A DNA stretch of 64,000 bases from Orthonyx spaldingii (lineage: Eukaryota; Chordata; Aves; Passeriformes; Orthonychidae): positions 2,421,018 to 2,485,017 of the forward strand of contig VZTJ01004023.1 in NCBI GenBank assembly GCA_013397795.1, read 5' to 3'. The notes below the pieces were generated by a model, which saw nothing but the letters and a program-made list of their open reading frames with translations, made no database searches and had not been told where the DNA came from. A program made the position numbers and the translations under genes. This document shows, one piece after another, positions 13,606 through 26,600 of this stretch (within the stretch, counting starts at the first letter, position 1; each line of letters begins with the position of its first letter).

Positions 13606-13854
13606 CACACACTTATGCAATTTTTCAGAACTCAGGAAAAATATGAGTAAATACTTTGAAAGTACATTCACAAAAGGTATCAACAAATGTTCAGGATTTG
13701 AAATGGGGCTTCCCAAACTCTGGAGAAAATTATCTCTTAGACTTCAGCTTGTCCTCATGAATAAACATCACTAAGGAGAGACAGGAATTTCAGCAAAAGG
13801 GGCAGAAGAAAGAAAATATTTGTCTGTCTAAAAGGCTGAAAGAAGAGACAGTAC

Positions 13855-14341
13855 ATTAAATGCAAAATATTTTATTTATTGCAAACAAAAGCTGTGATAA
13901 CAACATTGCACAATACTGCTTTTACGATTTCGAAATTCTCAAAAATCACTCTTGTGACCTTTTTTGCTTCGTATATATCTTTATAATTATATTTTTACAT
14001 TAGTTTTACATTATAACAAGAGTAAATTACTTATAGAAATTAAGACAAATTGTATATAACCTGCACCTTACTAATATTTCATTTATATGTAACTGAGTGT
14101 AACTATTTAACTTTGATTTGAAAGGATGATCAGATTCAATGCTTTGCTAATCATACAACAGAATGACACAGTCTGCACCAACAGTATTTTTAAACAATTA
14201 GAAGTATATGGGAATTCACTGTGTGCTGTGTGTTTTCTACAAAATGTAGGCAATAACTCACTTTGTTACTTCACTAGGACAAAAATGTCTCCCTTTTGTG
14301 CAAGATCTCAGCAAAAAGGCTAAATGCTAAATCCAACATTT
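13855..14341 (-). other. NBAS: NBAS 3' untranslated region (inferred)
   Basis: About 480 nt of AT-rich sequence between the NBAS stop codon and the first convincing poly(A) signal on the minus strand. No open frame or repeat is recognised in it. The cleavage point is inferred to lie 10-25 nt past the signal; a longer isoform reading into the CR1 copy beyond cannot be excluded. Confidence 0.55.
13871..13880 (-). promoter_or_regulatory. Overlapping poly(A) signals of NBAS
   Basis: On the minus strand the sequence reads AATAAATAAA, two overlapping canonical hexamers, about 460 nt after the stop. A U/GU-rich stretch (TGTACTGTCTCTTCTTTC, minus strand) follows within 40 nt, as expected of a downstream element. 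Confidence 0.6.
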
Positions 14342-14617
14342 TCAGATCCAATGCTGAACAGCCTGGAGGGCAGTAGTAAAAGTCCTGAGTGCAGGATGAG
14401 TCCCTCGATGAGCCATCAGGAGGGACCCCGCCTCTGCGCTGAACCCTGCTTCTTTCAGCTGTTTTGCAATTTCCTCCACATCCCAGCCCCCCTGCCCCTG
14501 GTTAGCCAGGAGGTGGTCAATAAGGCGTGGGCAGAAGGCAGTGGACATGCACTTCACCACCAACTTGGCGTTGAGGAGCAAGGAGAGTATTTCATCATCA
14601 CAAGTGGAATCATCAAC
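14342..14617 (-). CDS. NBAS: NBAS terminal coding exon with stop codon
   Basis: The coding part is 276 nt: 91 codons plus TGA at 14342-14344. The acceptor is TTTCTTTGTAG. It begins VDDSTCDDEILSLLLNAK and ends RTFTTALQAVQHWI. The NAKLVVKC.ST.F.PR..DHLL motif and the EAG.SAEAGSLL..HRGTH segment match the C terminus of vertebrate NBAS, whose mammalian members end in QHWV rather than QHWI. Exon length equals the human one by my count. The exon is the most GC-rich non-repeat stretch of its neighbourhood. Confidence 0.97.
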   Translation of the reverse strand, partial: VDDSTCDDEILSLLLNAKLVVKCMSTAFCPRLIDHLLANQGQGGWDVEEIAKQLKEAGFSAEAGSLLMAHRGTHPALRTFTTALQAVQHWI

Positions 14618-17600
14618 CTACAAAGAAAGAGAGATTCAAAGTAATTAAAAATTAATTACCAGATACAGCCATCAGCCAGAATATGTCATGACAGTTCTGA
14701 CTGCACAGTGTGACCTTCAGAGTGAGAGGAGAATTCTTATGGATTAACTACAGGGATACACGCTTTGCATATGTCAGAATATGTAAAGGTATGCCTTTAA
14801 CAGCCTACCACATTAATATAAATATTTGACCTGCACAAAGTTAAGGAATAAGAATGCTTAACAGCTTGGGATTACACCACCAGCTTTATAGACTTTTCAC
14901 AGGTTTTCAGCCCCAGTGCAGCACAGATCACACCATTTAGCTCCATATCAAGAATGACACTCTGAGGAAGGTCAGAGCAGAGTATATTAAATTTTGGTCA
15001 CTTTGTATTAATACCGTACATTACATTTCACATGTTAATATGACAGGCAACATTCACAGACCCAATCAGCACTCACAGCAAGGATGAGATTTTTCAGAAG
15101 AATACAACATATATTAAAAGATGTGAAGCACAGAGCTGCTACCTCTGAGAGACACCCTGGATGCCTCAAAAAATGTGGTTACTTGGTTACAAGGTGCCCC
15201 TGTCTGTGGCAGGGGGATTGGAACAAGATGATCTCCAAGGACCCTTCCAACTCAAACCATTCTGTGATTCTATGATAAAGAAGAACCAAAGGAGGGCTAG
15301 ACAATAATCAGTTTTCAGTTACTGTACCGTACCAAGTTACAAATAAACTAATAATAAAATTATGATACATTTACAAAACAATCTCCCAGTTTAAAAGGAA
15401 AAAAAAAAATTGTCTGGTTATTTTCTGCTTAATTTTCTATAAAAATGATGTACCAGCATACATGATTGCTACCAGGGTACCAGCAAGTAATAAACACCTC
15501 ATGATACACTGATTTAGCACCTCTGAAGACCAATTCTGCTGCTACACAGGAACACTGGACGTGACTCCTGTATACAGGGTGATTTGGCAGTGACTTTACA
15601 TTTGAAATTAAGCAATTTTCAATCTAATTAGCACAGCACAAGGTCCAGTTTACAAAACAGTTCTAAGAACCGTGGGGATGCTCAGGCTTTAGGCTATCCA
15701 ACTTCAGTCTTTAATGATTTAATAACTGCCAAAAGTTAACTATGGAAATGTTTTCCTGTTGAAGACAGGCTGATCATTAAATAAAATGGGTCAACAAACA
15801 GCTGAACTTGAGCCAGAGTGTGCCCAGGTGGCCATGAAGGCCAGTGGCATCCTGGCTGTATCAGCAATGGTGTGGCCAGCAGGACCAGGGCAGTGATTGT
15901 CTCTTGTACTCGGCACTGGAGAGGCTGCACCTCAAATCCTGTGTCCATTTCTGGGCCCTGCACTTGCAAGAAAGACATTGAGGGGCTGGAGAGTGTCCAA
16001 AGAAGGGCAATGCAGCTGGTGAAAGGTCTGGAGTGTGAGCCATAAGAGAAACTGCTAAGGCATCTGGGGGTGTTTACCTTGGAGAATAGGAGGTGCAGGG
16101 GGAATGTTACTGCTCTCTACAACTGCCTGGAACGTAAGTTACAGTGAGACAGGGGTCAGCCTGTTCTAATTAACACATGACAGGACAGGAGGAAGCATCC
16201 TCAGGTTGTACCATGGGAGGTTTAGACTGGATATTAGAAAAAATTTCTTCATGGAAAGAGTTGTCAAGCATTGGAACAGGCTGCCCAGGGAAGTGGCTGA
16301 GACCTGGTTTAGAGTGGACTTTGCAGTGCTGGGTTAACAGCTGGACTCGGTGAGACTTCACAGGTGGTTTCTAACCTAAACAATTCCAATTCCAGAATTT
16401 CTAGTTTTGGCATCTTGCACCACACCACACAGCATTATCCAAATAGCCAATATCCACACCACACACACTAAGCCATTATCCAAATAGCTGCCATCTTCTG
16501 AAATGGGACTGAAGGCATATTCTCGCCCACCTCGAAGCTCTGTGTGCTCTATTCTTAACCTGTATGTGGGATGGAACTTTACACAGGGCTTCTTCACTGT
16601 CTGATTTTATGAACATAAAATGCAAATAGTAATTACTATTCTCACTATTAGTAGTGAGATTGACAGCAGATGCAAGGTTTCATTTAAAATTTTGTAGGCT
16701 ATTATTCAGTTAATGAGAAGTGCTATAGATTACTGTGTTTTCATACACCAAAAACCTACGTATTGGAGAGAGACAAATCTGAAAGAAGACCTTTCCTAAC
16801 ATAAACCATTAAACACGTGAGCTGTACTATGGGAATGAAGATGCCCGTGCAAGCCACAAGCAGAGCAATCTGTCTGCACTCACAAAGAAATGAGATCAGT
16901 GTGATTTCACACATAACAAAACAGCTCACAAAATGGCTCTTGGGTTGTGCCCCACAGCTCATCCGTAGGCCCAAAGAGGTCAGTATGTTTAAACCGATTA
17001 ACATTTATCATTTTTTGACTTGTAAACTGGCTGAAGACCTGGTCAGGAAGAGGCAACCTTTGTAATTTAGTTGTCTCCATGCAGTTGAATGGAGACATGT
17101 GATGGCAACCAGATCCTATGAATACATTTCGTGCAGTTAAGGCCACTCTCTGTTCTACCATTCTTTGGTCAGCCTAAGCAGAGTCTGGCAGGTGTGGGAA
17201 GAACACAGAGACACCAAGGTTTAATGAGAATTGCATTTAAAAATACCAAAGAAAGCTCAATTGACTATTTATCAGTTTTACAGCTCCATATCATGTCAAC
17301 TTTTTGGGTATCTATTGCACATGTAGAGACATTTCTAGTCATTAGTTTAAATAAAAATAACAACCTACAGAGACTGTCAATTAATTGATACAGGTTTAAA
17401 AACCTTAATTAAGATAGCTTATACACTTAACAGCTGCTTACAGAACTGTAAGATTTTTAAATTAAATCAATGTAAATGTAGCTTAAGACCACATTTATTT
17501 AAAATTAATTTTAAATGAGAACAACAAGCATTAAAGTAAAAAAAAATTACTAAAACAATACAAAAGGCAAACACAGAAAGCATGTATTTTTTTAAAAATA

Positions 17601-20600
17601 CACCATGGAGAGTACAGTATGTTTTTTATGCAGGAAATTGCTCAGCAAGACTACTGCTCTCCAATCTAAAAAAGAGATGGCTTAGAGGGCATAGGGCAGA
17701 TAGCAACACCACTAAAATTATAAAGGGATTAATTAAAAAATTATCTCATTAAGAAAATTAAAAAAAATGAAGCATCAAATTAATCTAGTGGGATCAGATT
17801 AGGAGAAAATAAAAAAGTAGGTTTTTTTCACTGTTGAATTCTCTGTCAAATGACACTGCAAGATGTAAATATTCATCCAAGTTTAAGGAGAAATTGCACA
17901 AAACCAAGAAAGAAAACCACTGGCAATTACTTAGCAGATACATACACCTGCAAATAACCGAAAGTTTGGAAAGCAGTATTTCAGAGAAAGAGCCTGTACA
18001 TCTGCCCTATTCTTACTCCTCACTAGACTTGTAATTCTTCCATCTGTTCGAGCCAGGATGCTGTTCCAGATGGAATTTTGATCCTCAAAATTTTACATTT
18101 TAAAAAATATTACTTGAAATCAACCTCCAGAGTTATTTTTGCTTGCTATACTTAACAAATATTAGCCTACAGTAAATCCAGACTCCTAAATGCACTACAT
18201 TTTCATTTTCAAAATCACTCTTTTGAGTCTGTAAGAGAGTAAAACCCAGCAAGTAAAGAGCAATCACCTTACTATTCCAGTTTTAAAAAGCTGGTTTTTC
18301 CGGGCAAATAGCACAGTCAGGATCTTATTAATGAATCACTTTTGATCTGCCTGCAGATGCAGAGCCCCTGCTATCCCAAGACCCTAACTAAGCCTTAGAA
18401 CTAAGCCTATTGCTAATCCCAGAATCACTGTTCCAGTGATATGGAATGCAGCTGACTGCAGTTTAAGCAGGTCTCAGAGGTGCCAGGTATCTTCTGCACA
18501 AATTAACACCCAACCACTTTCCATATTGTGTGAATAAACTATGACCCACAATAATGACAAAATCAGAGTGTATATGTTGGAGAAAAATCATTATGCCTAT
18601 CTAGAACTCCATGCTAAGGGTGTTAAATTTTTCATTAGAATAAAATCTGTTACTTCTGGAAGGTTTAAATGGCAGCAGCTTTCATTTTTCATTTCCATCT
18701 CTCCTTCAGCAGAATTTGACAGTGCAGGTTTAGTGTGATGCCCACACACAATGTCCATGGTTACAAGAAACAGAACTAATGGGGATAATTACTTTAAGGA
18801 GAACTGACTTTTTTTCCTTGGCTTTCCTTTTTAGGTATTGGCTAATATCTACTTTCAGGCATTGAGGTGTAGGCATTCAAGTGGTACCTCTGCTCTCATG
18901 AGAGCACTTGGGAGTACTGCATCCAGGTGTGGGGCCTCCAGCACAAGAAAGACATGGACTTGCTGGAATGGGTCCAGAGAAGGTCATGAAGACAATCTTA
19001 GGAGGGCTGGAGCGCCTCTCCTATGAAGACAGACTGATAAGAGTTGAGGTTTTCAGCCTGGAGAAGAGAAGGCTCTGGGGACACCATACAACTGCCTTTC
19101 AGTAGAAGCCAGCTGGAGAGGGATGTTTTACAAGAGCATGGAGTGAGTGATAGGACAAGAGGAAACATCCAGTCTAAACCAACCCTCTTTAAACAGTAAG
19201 AAGGTTAGTTTAGACTGGGTATTAAGAAGAAATTCTTCACTGTGAGGGTGGAAACAGGTTGCCCAGAAAAGTTGTGGATGCCCCAACCCTGGAAGTGTTC
19301 AAGGCCAGGTTGGGCTTTGAGCAGCCTGGTCTAGTGGAAGGTGTCCCTGCCCATGCAGGGTTTGGAACTAGCTGATCCAATCTCCCATCAGCATTGTTTG
19401 TGCAGGTGTCCAGAGGTTCTGGGATTACCAACAGGCCACGTTTCACCCATAACTTCTGCATTAAAAAAATCCACAAGTTATGAAATGTAGGAGCTGCTGA
19501 TGACCTAACAGCAGTAAAGAACTGAAACCATTGCTTCCCAGAGTATTCCCTTGTCCAATACTATTGGTAGATAAAAATCCTTTTCATTTTATTCCTTCCT
19601 CGAGTATATATCTATAGAACAAATAAATAAGAGGAAAAGAAACCAGTGACATAAAAAATCCTGGAAAACTAAACTAGAGAAAGATATTTCATTATAATCA
19701 CCATTAGCTTATAAACACATAATTTAACAATTTCTTTTAAAGATTAAGCCCCATTAAGTGAGTAGCCATAAACAGCATACCCTGGAGAACACTAGAAATT
19801 CCAGCATTCCACGCAATATTTATGATTTTTCATATTACATTTTTCAGTAGAACATGTTACGAAGGTAGATTCGGTACTTCATCACTGAAAGTACAACATG
19901 CAAATGAAGCTAAGGTATTATTTCAGACTACAATGTTTTTCTGGTTCCAGATTCTATTAAAGTCTTGATTGAACAAGTATTTGCACTTCTTATATTAACC
20001 CCCACTTGTTAGCTGTTTTAACATTATAGGTACCAACAGGCAATAGAATGTTTACTTGCTCTATCAGATGGTTAAAAATCAGTCTTCATCTCTGAAAGAT
20101 AACCAAGTGCACAAATACTGAAACCCCTCTCGAAAACAATCTGACTTTTAAGGGCACTATTGGCAGTAATAAGGTTATTTAAGTAAACTGATTTTTTAAA
20201 TTACTCACACACTACACAACACAGGGGAAGAAAAGTTATTTCTGTTACTCAGAAAAGACAAGTGGCAGTTCATTAAAAGATACACAATAAAAAGAGGGGT
20301 CTGCAATTTCAAAAAAGCTTACGCAAAAACTTGGTTGGTTTATTACAGGGAAAAGCTGTACAATTCCTAGTATCAGCACTTCAGCATCATCCTTAACTGT
20401 AAACATCCATAAAGCTGTCAGCAACACATAACAAATGGCTAACTAATACATCCTATCAGCAAGCAAGTGCTGTATTTTTCTCACAGCCATGTTTGTGAGC
20501 TGTGTTAGCGCTGGATCAGGGAATCAATAGCTATGATTCCCCTCTGCCAGATGTTATTTGTCTGTTTCCTGTTTAATGTAAGCAGAAATGGCCTTCCTAT

Positions 20601-23600
20601 GAAAAATTCATTAAGAATTTTTCAAAAAGCATTAACAGTCTGAATACTGTTTCTTAAAAAGCAAAAAGTAGGCATAGAAAATTATACTGAATAAACAACA
20701 TTGCCATAGCTAAGTAATCTATGCACTTTTAGTACAAGAGCAAATAACATAATCATAAGAGACGTATATGAAAGAAAGGAGTAAGAGGTACTTTTTGTAC
20801 AATATACAAACAGCTTTTACATTTAGCACAGCACTCTTCTGTACTAGCTGCTTTTCTAACACTGTCACATTCAAGGTACTGCCTAAGCTCTATGCCTGAT
20901 GTAATAAAGTCAATAGTTAAATCTTCATTGACTTAAAGTGAAACATTAGACCAAAGCTAACTACTTTGAAAATTCTAGGCTATTCAGCATTCTTACAGAA
21001 CACTGTGCTCAAATTAATACTGAATTTTGAAGGAGGATTTAGAAACAGCTTATCAAGCTGTCTCCTGTATAAGAAAGCCAAAAAAAATATTATTTTGAGC
21101 ATGCACAGGTGTACAAAGTGCTTTATACTAATAAGAAGCTAATAAGGTTCCTGGCCCTAAAACTCCAATATAATGTAATCAACCCAGAGTGTACGAAACT
21201 GAAAGCCTGAGCACACTAGAAAGAAACGGCCAGTTAAGAGAGCAATACAATTAGTAACCATTCAGAAAGTGCTACTGCACAGCATTATGCTTTAAAAACA
21301 GTTACATAAAATGTACTCGGACACTAATTCCTGCTGACAAGCTTCAGAATTAGTCACTTATACAGCAGCTTTCATATGTTAACAAAAAAGTCAATTTTAA
21401 AAGGCTAACAAGAACACAGAGATGAGAAAGTGCATGCATATATCAGATTTGTGCTTGCTTTTTAATGAGATCATCTTGTTTAAAAGTTACGAAAAAGGCT
21501 TGCTTTGTAGAAATAAAATCTAAAATTGCAGGTGGTAAAAGAAAACTATCAATGTACTATTGTTTTGGTGGTTAATACAATTACATTTTGTAAAAAATTC
21601 CAAAAATTTGTGTTTTACTGGTATAAAAGAAAGGGAATAGGAACACCTATGTGTTCTTAGCTTAAATACCAAACTCAACTAGCAAACACTCCAAATTCAA
21701 ACTGGATGCTAACAATGGCATTAGAATTTTGGTAGAAGCACACGTGTGGTACATATAATACGTCCTGCTACCTTCCATTCTACTGTTTCAAATTTTCATA
21801 GAGAACACGTTTAAAAAAGCTGGTGCTTCTTCCACTCTGGTAACAGAGTCTTTTTGAAGGAGAATTAGCAATATGTGAAATGCAGCCTATGCTTCCAGAC
21901 CCATTGCTTCTCTGGCTAGTCTTCACCAGTTCTGGAAAGGAGATAGATCATTTCTCAAACTATCCAAAGGATGCAAAAAGAGAAAGCTTCTGGAATACAA
22001 TATGCATAAGAAGGAAGGACACAGCTCATGAGAAAGACACACTTCAGGGAGAATCCTGGGAAGAGCACGATGGAGAATATCTTTCCTTGGTAATAGAGAA
22101 TGGTGTAAAACTAGGGGATAGGACTTGCACATTTTGTTATAACCAAGGAATCTGAAAACTATGTGGCAATCAATATAACTAGAACAGAGGGTGTTCCGTG
22201 GAAGAAGTTATAATTTAAATCTGAATTCCTACAAATCACATTTTCAAAGCTTTTGTGTTTAGGGGATACTTATTTTTAAAAGACACATGGTTTCACATTT
22301 ATTTCCATATGAGTAGTTTCATTGTGAAGTACCACATGGAAAATATAACAACAATTATTATTTTATATAGTAATACACTACCAAGAGCTCCCTAAGACAT
22401 GGTGCAGAATTTTGAAATATTAGAGATGAAGCTTTCCTACCTAAATATTGTAATTCTGGAAATTATCATTGCAGTTAATTCAGTCAGAGGAGAAAGCCAT
22501 TCCCTTTCATGAAAAGGTCAGAGACAACTGGTCTCTTCTCCTTCGCACCAGAATGTCAGATTGCAGACCATGGCTAACATAAAACCCAAGAAAGTCAGGC
22601 TGCACATGCACAAGTTCAGTTAAGAGCTTCAAGAAGTTTTAAATCTAGCTCAGTTTTCAGAAAAAAGATAGAAGATGATATAATGCTTTTGCCTAGGAGA
22701 TTAGCTTTCATCTTTTTAGGTGTTCCTTCTTATTTGCTGAAAATGAAATACACAGGGAAAATCCAGTAATGTAATGTTATACAGCAATTGACAAATATAC
22801 AGTAATGTCTTTCATTTCAAATAGACTGTAATGTCTACAGTAAGTTCTTATCCAAAGAAAAAGACAGTATTTAGGGTTTTTCTCCAGAAACTTTGCTACA
22901 GTATAGAATCAAGTCTGTTTTGAATTGCATTAAAGTCCCCAAACATACCATCACAACAAAAACAGTGACAAAACAGCTCTCCAAGTGTATATAAATAGAT
23001 GCCACATTTGTCAGAAACAAGCTAAGTTTGTATGTCTAACTGACATACTTCTCACATAAAAAAACCCCAAAGTGTGAGAATATGAACACAGAGGTAACAA
23101 TCTGCTTCATATAACAGAATAGTTTCTGTTCCACCACACTGACTTAAAACAGCATTCTAAGTAATTTAAAGGAAGTGCTATGAGGTTTAATCACCTCAAG
23201 TATGTATAAAAGATCTTACCAGCCCTGTGTTACTGCTCACCATGGACACAATAGCAGTGGAAAATCTTAATAATGGTAAGTGTCTCAGTAGTCTCTGCTT
23301 GCTACATGAAGATAAAAGAGCTAACTTATTACCTCAGCCTCTGAAAGATGGTTCATTCAACTGTTCATACCTTAGCAACAGCTGTTATCTGCTCCAGTGC
23401 CACAGCATGAAGGTCTTGGTCTTTGCTTTCCACCAGCAGTTTCAGGGATGGCAGCAGGAGGGACTGGTTAAGCAGCAGCAAACATAATTCTTTTATACTC
23501 TGAAATAAAAAATAAACTCTCTCAGTGTGATGTCTGGCGATACTAACATCGTCATTCACAATAAAATTTATGAAAATTTTATGTCAAATGCAAAATGAAA

Positions 23601-26600
23601 ACCACAATTCCACAACAAATGAATTCCCTGCTGGAAATACCTCTTTGGAAAATTGGAAGAATGAATTTTTAGAAATGTGAAATACTGGTTAAAGTGCAAC
23701 ATTTGTTAGATTAAGACAAGGCAGGTACCAAATCACCATTACAACCAGGAGTTTTACTGAAAAAATAACAGTATGCAATTATGCAATCACAGCTCTCTGT
23801 GGGACTAATATATTTGTGCTTACTGAAATACTGCAAAGCACATGAAGAAACTTTGACAGACACCTGTGACAATTCTGTAACTCAATTATGCAATCAGAAA
23901 AGTAGAACAAAATAAAGAGGAAATAACAGCACCAGAGGATACCAGAGTTCAATAATGCTTCTGTTGCAAAACGTTTTCTTTTTTTATATACTATTTTAGA
24001 CACAATTAAAATTTAGCAAATTAATTTTCTGTCATTTATCTGGTTTCCTGTATTTTATAATACAGCATAAATTTAGCATCACACATCTTCAAGACAAAAT
24101 TTGGCAGAAAATATCTTAAAAACAACAAAAAAACCCCTCAACAAATTTACTGTGCCCTTCCAAAACTTTACCTTGTCCCTTAGTTAAACAACCAAACAAC
24201 ACACCCCACATGTGAATTGTGAGTTGTTTTATTTTCCTCAATATTGGAGTGATTCGTTCATTTATAAATCAAAAAGTATTTCAAGCTACAAATTATATTA
24301 TAAACCAAATTATAACTTCCCTTTCCCTTTCTGTCATTTCTGAGAATTCAGGTTGCTTGTCACAACTGCTTCCTGATGAGGCCCATCAGAGATGTCCCAT
24401 TTTCCAAGGCACTTTACACTAGGGACTCTGGATACTGTATGGTAGTTACATTGAAAACTGTATCCATCTCTTAACAGATGCTCTCAGTTTCACTCCAACA
24501 ATTTGAGAGCAATTGTCAAAGGAGCTCATCAGCTTAACATTAAACTGAGAGAATGCAAGTCATGTATTTTTTATGCCTTTTGAAGTTTAATGACAACTGT
24601 AACAATTTAATGACCAAGATGATCCACACATTTAGTAGCACAGTTTCAGTAGCTGTGAGCCTAAAAGCCTAAGAATTATTTGAAGATGAGGAGATGTTAA
24701 ATACTCCAGCTGTAATATACTGCATAGACACCTAGCTTTGTTTGGGATAGGGAGCTCTGTGGCTGTACTTGCTCAGTCTTTTCTAAATTTACACCTTAAA
24801 GAAACAAAGCCTAGAAGAATATATTCCATCACACTAAGCTCTGAGCAACTAAGGCAAGGCTTGTTCTCTTATTCAGACTTGTTCCTTTAAACTTGTATTC
24901 AGTACTGCTACTGATTGTCAATGCTTAGAATCACAGAATATCCTGAGTTGGAAGGGACTCACAATGATCATCTAGTCCAAAGCTTGGGCACCTCAAGAGT
25001 CACACCCTGTACCTGAGAGCGTCATCCAAATGCTTCTTAAACTCTGTTAATCTGGTGCTGTGACCACTTCCCTGGGGTTGTTCCAGTGCCCAGTCACCCT
25101 CTGGGGGAAGAATCTTTTCCTGATATCCAACCTAAATCTCCCCTGACATAACTTCAGGCCATTCCCTTGGATCCTCTCACTGGTCACCACAGAGAAGAGA
25201 TCAATGTCTGCCCCTCCTCTTCCCCTCACAAGAAAGTTGTAACTGCAGTGAGGTTTCTCCTCAGTCTGCTCTTTTCCAGGCTGAACAGACCAAGTGACCT
25301 CAGCCACTCCTCATAGGGCTTCCCCTCAAGGTCCTTCACCCTTGTCATGGTCCTCCTTTAGACTCTCTGATGGTTTAATGTCTTTTTTATATTGTGGCAT
25401 CCGAAACTGCTCCCAGCACTCGAGGTGAGGCCGCCCCAGTGCAGAGCAGAGCAGGACAATCCCCTCTCTTGCCCGGCTGTCGATGCTGTGCCTGATGTCC
25501 CCAGGACAGGGTTGGCCCTCTTGGCTGCCAGGGCACTGCTGCCTCATGTCCAACTCGCCATTGGCCAGGACCCCCAGGTCCCTTTCCCCAGTGCTGCTTT
25601 CCAGACTCTCATTCCCCAGTGTGTCTGTACATCCAGAGTTGTCCCATCCTAGGTGCTGAATCCAGCACCTTCCCATGTCAAACTCCATACAGTTGGTGAT
25701 TGCCCATCCCTGTGATTTGTCCAGGTCTCTCTGCAGGGCCTCTCTATCCTTGAAACAGTCAACAGCTCCTCCCAATTTAGTGGCATGGGCACACTTGTGA
25801 ATGATATGACATGGATCAAGGAACAAGATGACCAAATAAATACATTAAACTCTGTCTGATCATTCATATGCTTATTAAACTTCTGTTAATTTCATATTCC
25901 ACTGTGCTTCTTTTGAGCTGCCTACCTGCCATTCCAGCAAACTTACTGAAAGGAAAGTTATGGATTCGCTCTCCACATATGCTTTTTTTTTGAAAATGTG
26001 TATTGACAGCAACAGATGCTACTTACATTCAGAAAAATAAATTCTGAGAGTCATAAAATACATAATCTGAGCAAACCAGTAATTTTACCATAATTGGTAA
26101 CATTTTGCTCTCAAAACCAGCTGGACAAGTTGAATAACTTTCTGCCTGATGGTAGCATGTCTAGCAGACATACTCAGTCTTACCTACCATGCCCCAGTAC
26201 AGAAGAAGCCATAATCTCTTTTGAAGTAGAAATCCAAATTCCAGCAACTGCATTCCTTTTTCCAGAGAAAGAGACTGGACAGCTTGCCAGCCACTGAAGA
26301 CTGTTCAAATAGTACAAGTATCAGCTTGTGTCACTGCCACTAATGACTGCAGGGCTGCTCTGGACAGGAATTGAAAACTCAAGCCCAACATGGAGGTCAT
26401 CACCCACAGCACTCCTCAGAGCACACGAGTGGGTTTCTGTTCTGCAGTGAGCACTCAAAAGCACTTGAATGTCTGCTGCCTGCCATGAGAGGCTCTGCTT
26501 AGAGGGGGCTTGATGTTACCTGTGAGACAGTCAAGGCCCAATTCAAAACCTGAACTACCATGATTTAGTTGAAACTTTTGTAAGATAACTTTTGTCTTCT

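Larger units (their letters stand above)
14618..23370 (-). other. NBAS last intron
   Basis: 8,753-nt intron. It carries three plus-strand CR1 copies (listed separately) and a 41-nt imperfect tandem duplication near 16420-16490. The 3.9 kb from 19391 to the exon is AT-rich and without recognised features; the 91-codon open frame at 21880-22155 shows no supporting evidence. Confidence 0.85.

Noticed and set aside
25326..25835. 169-codon minus-strand open frame as a host gene
   Set aside because: It is the reverse-transcriptase region of a CR1 copy, not a host gene.
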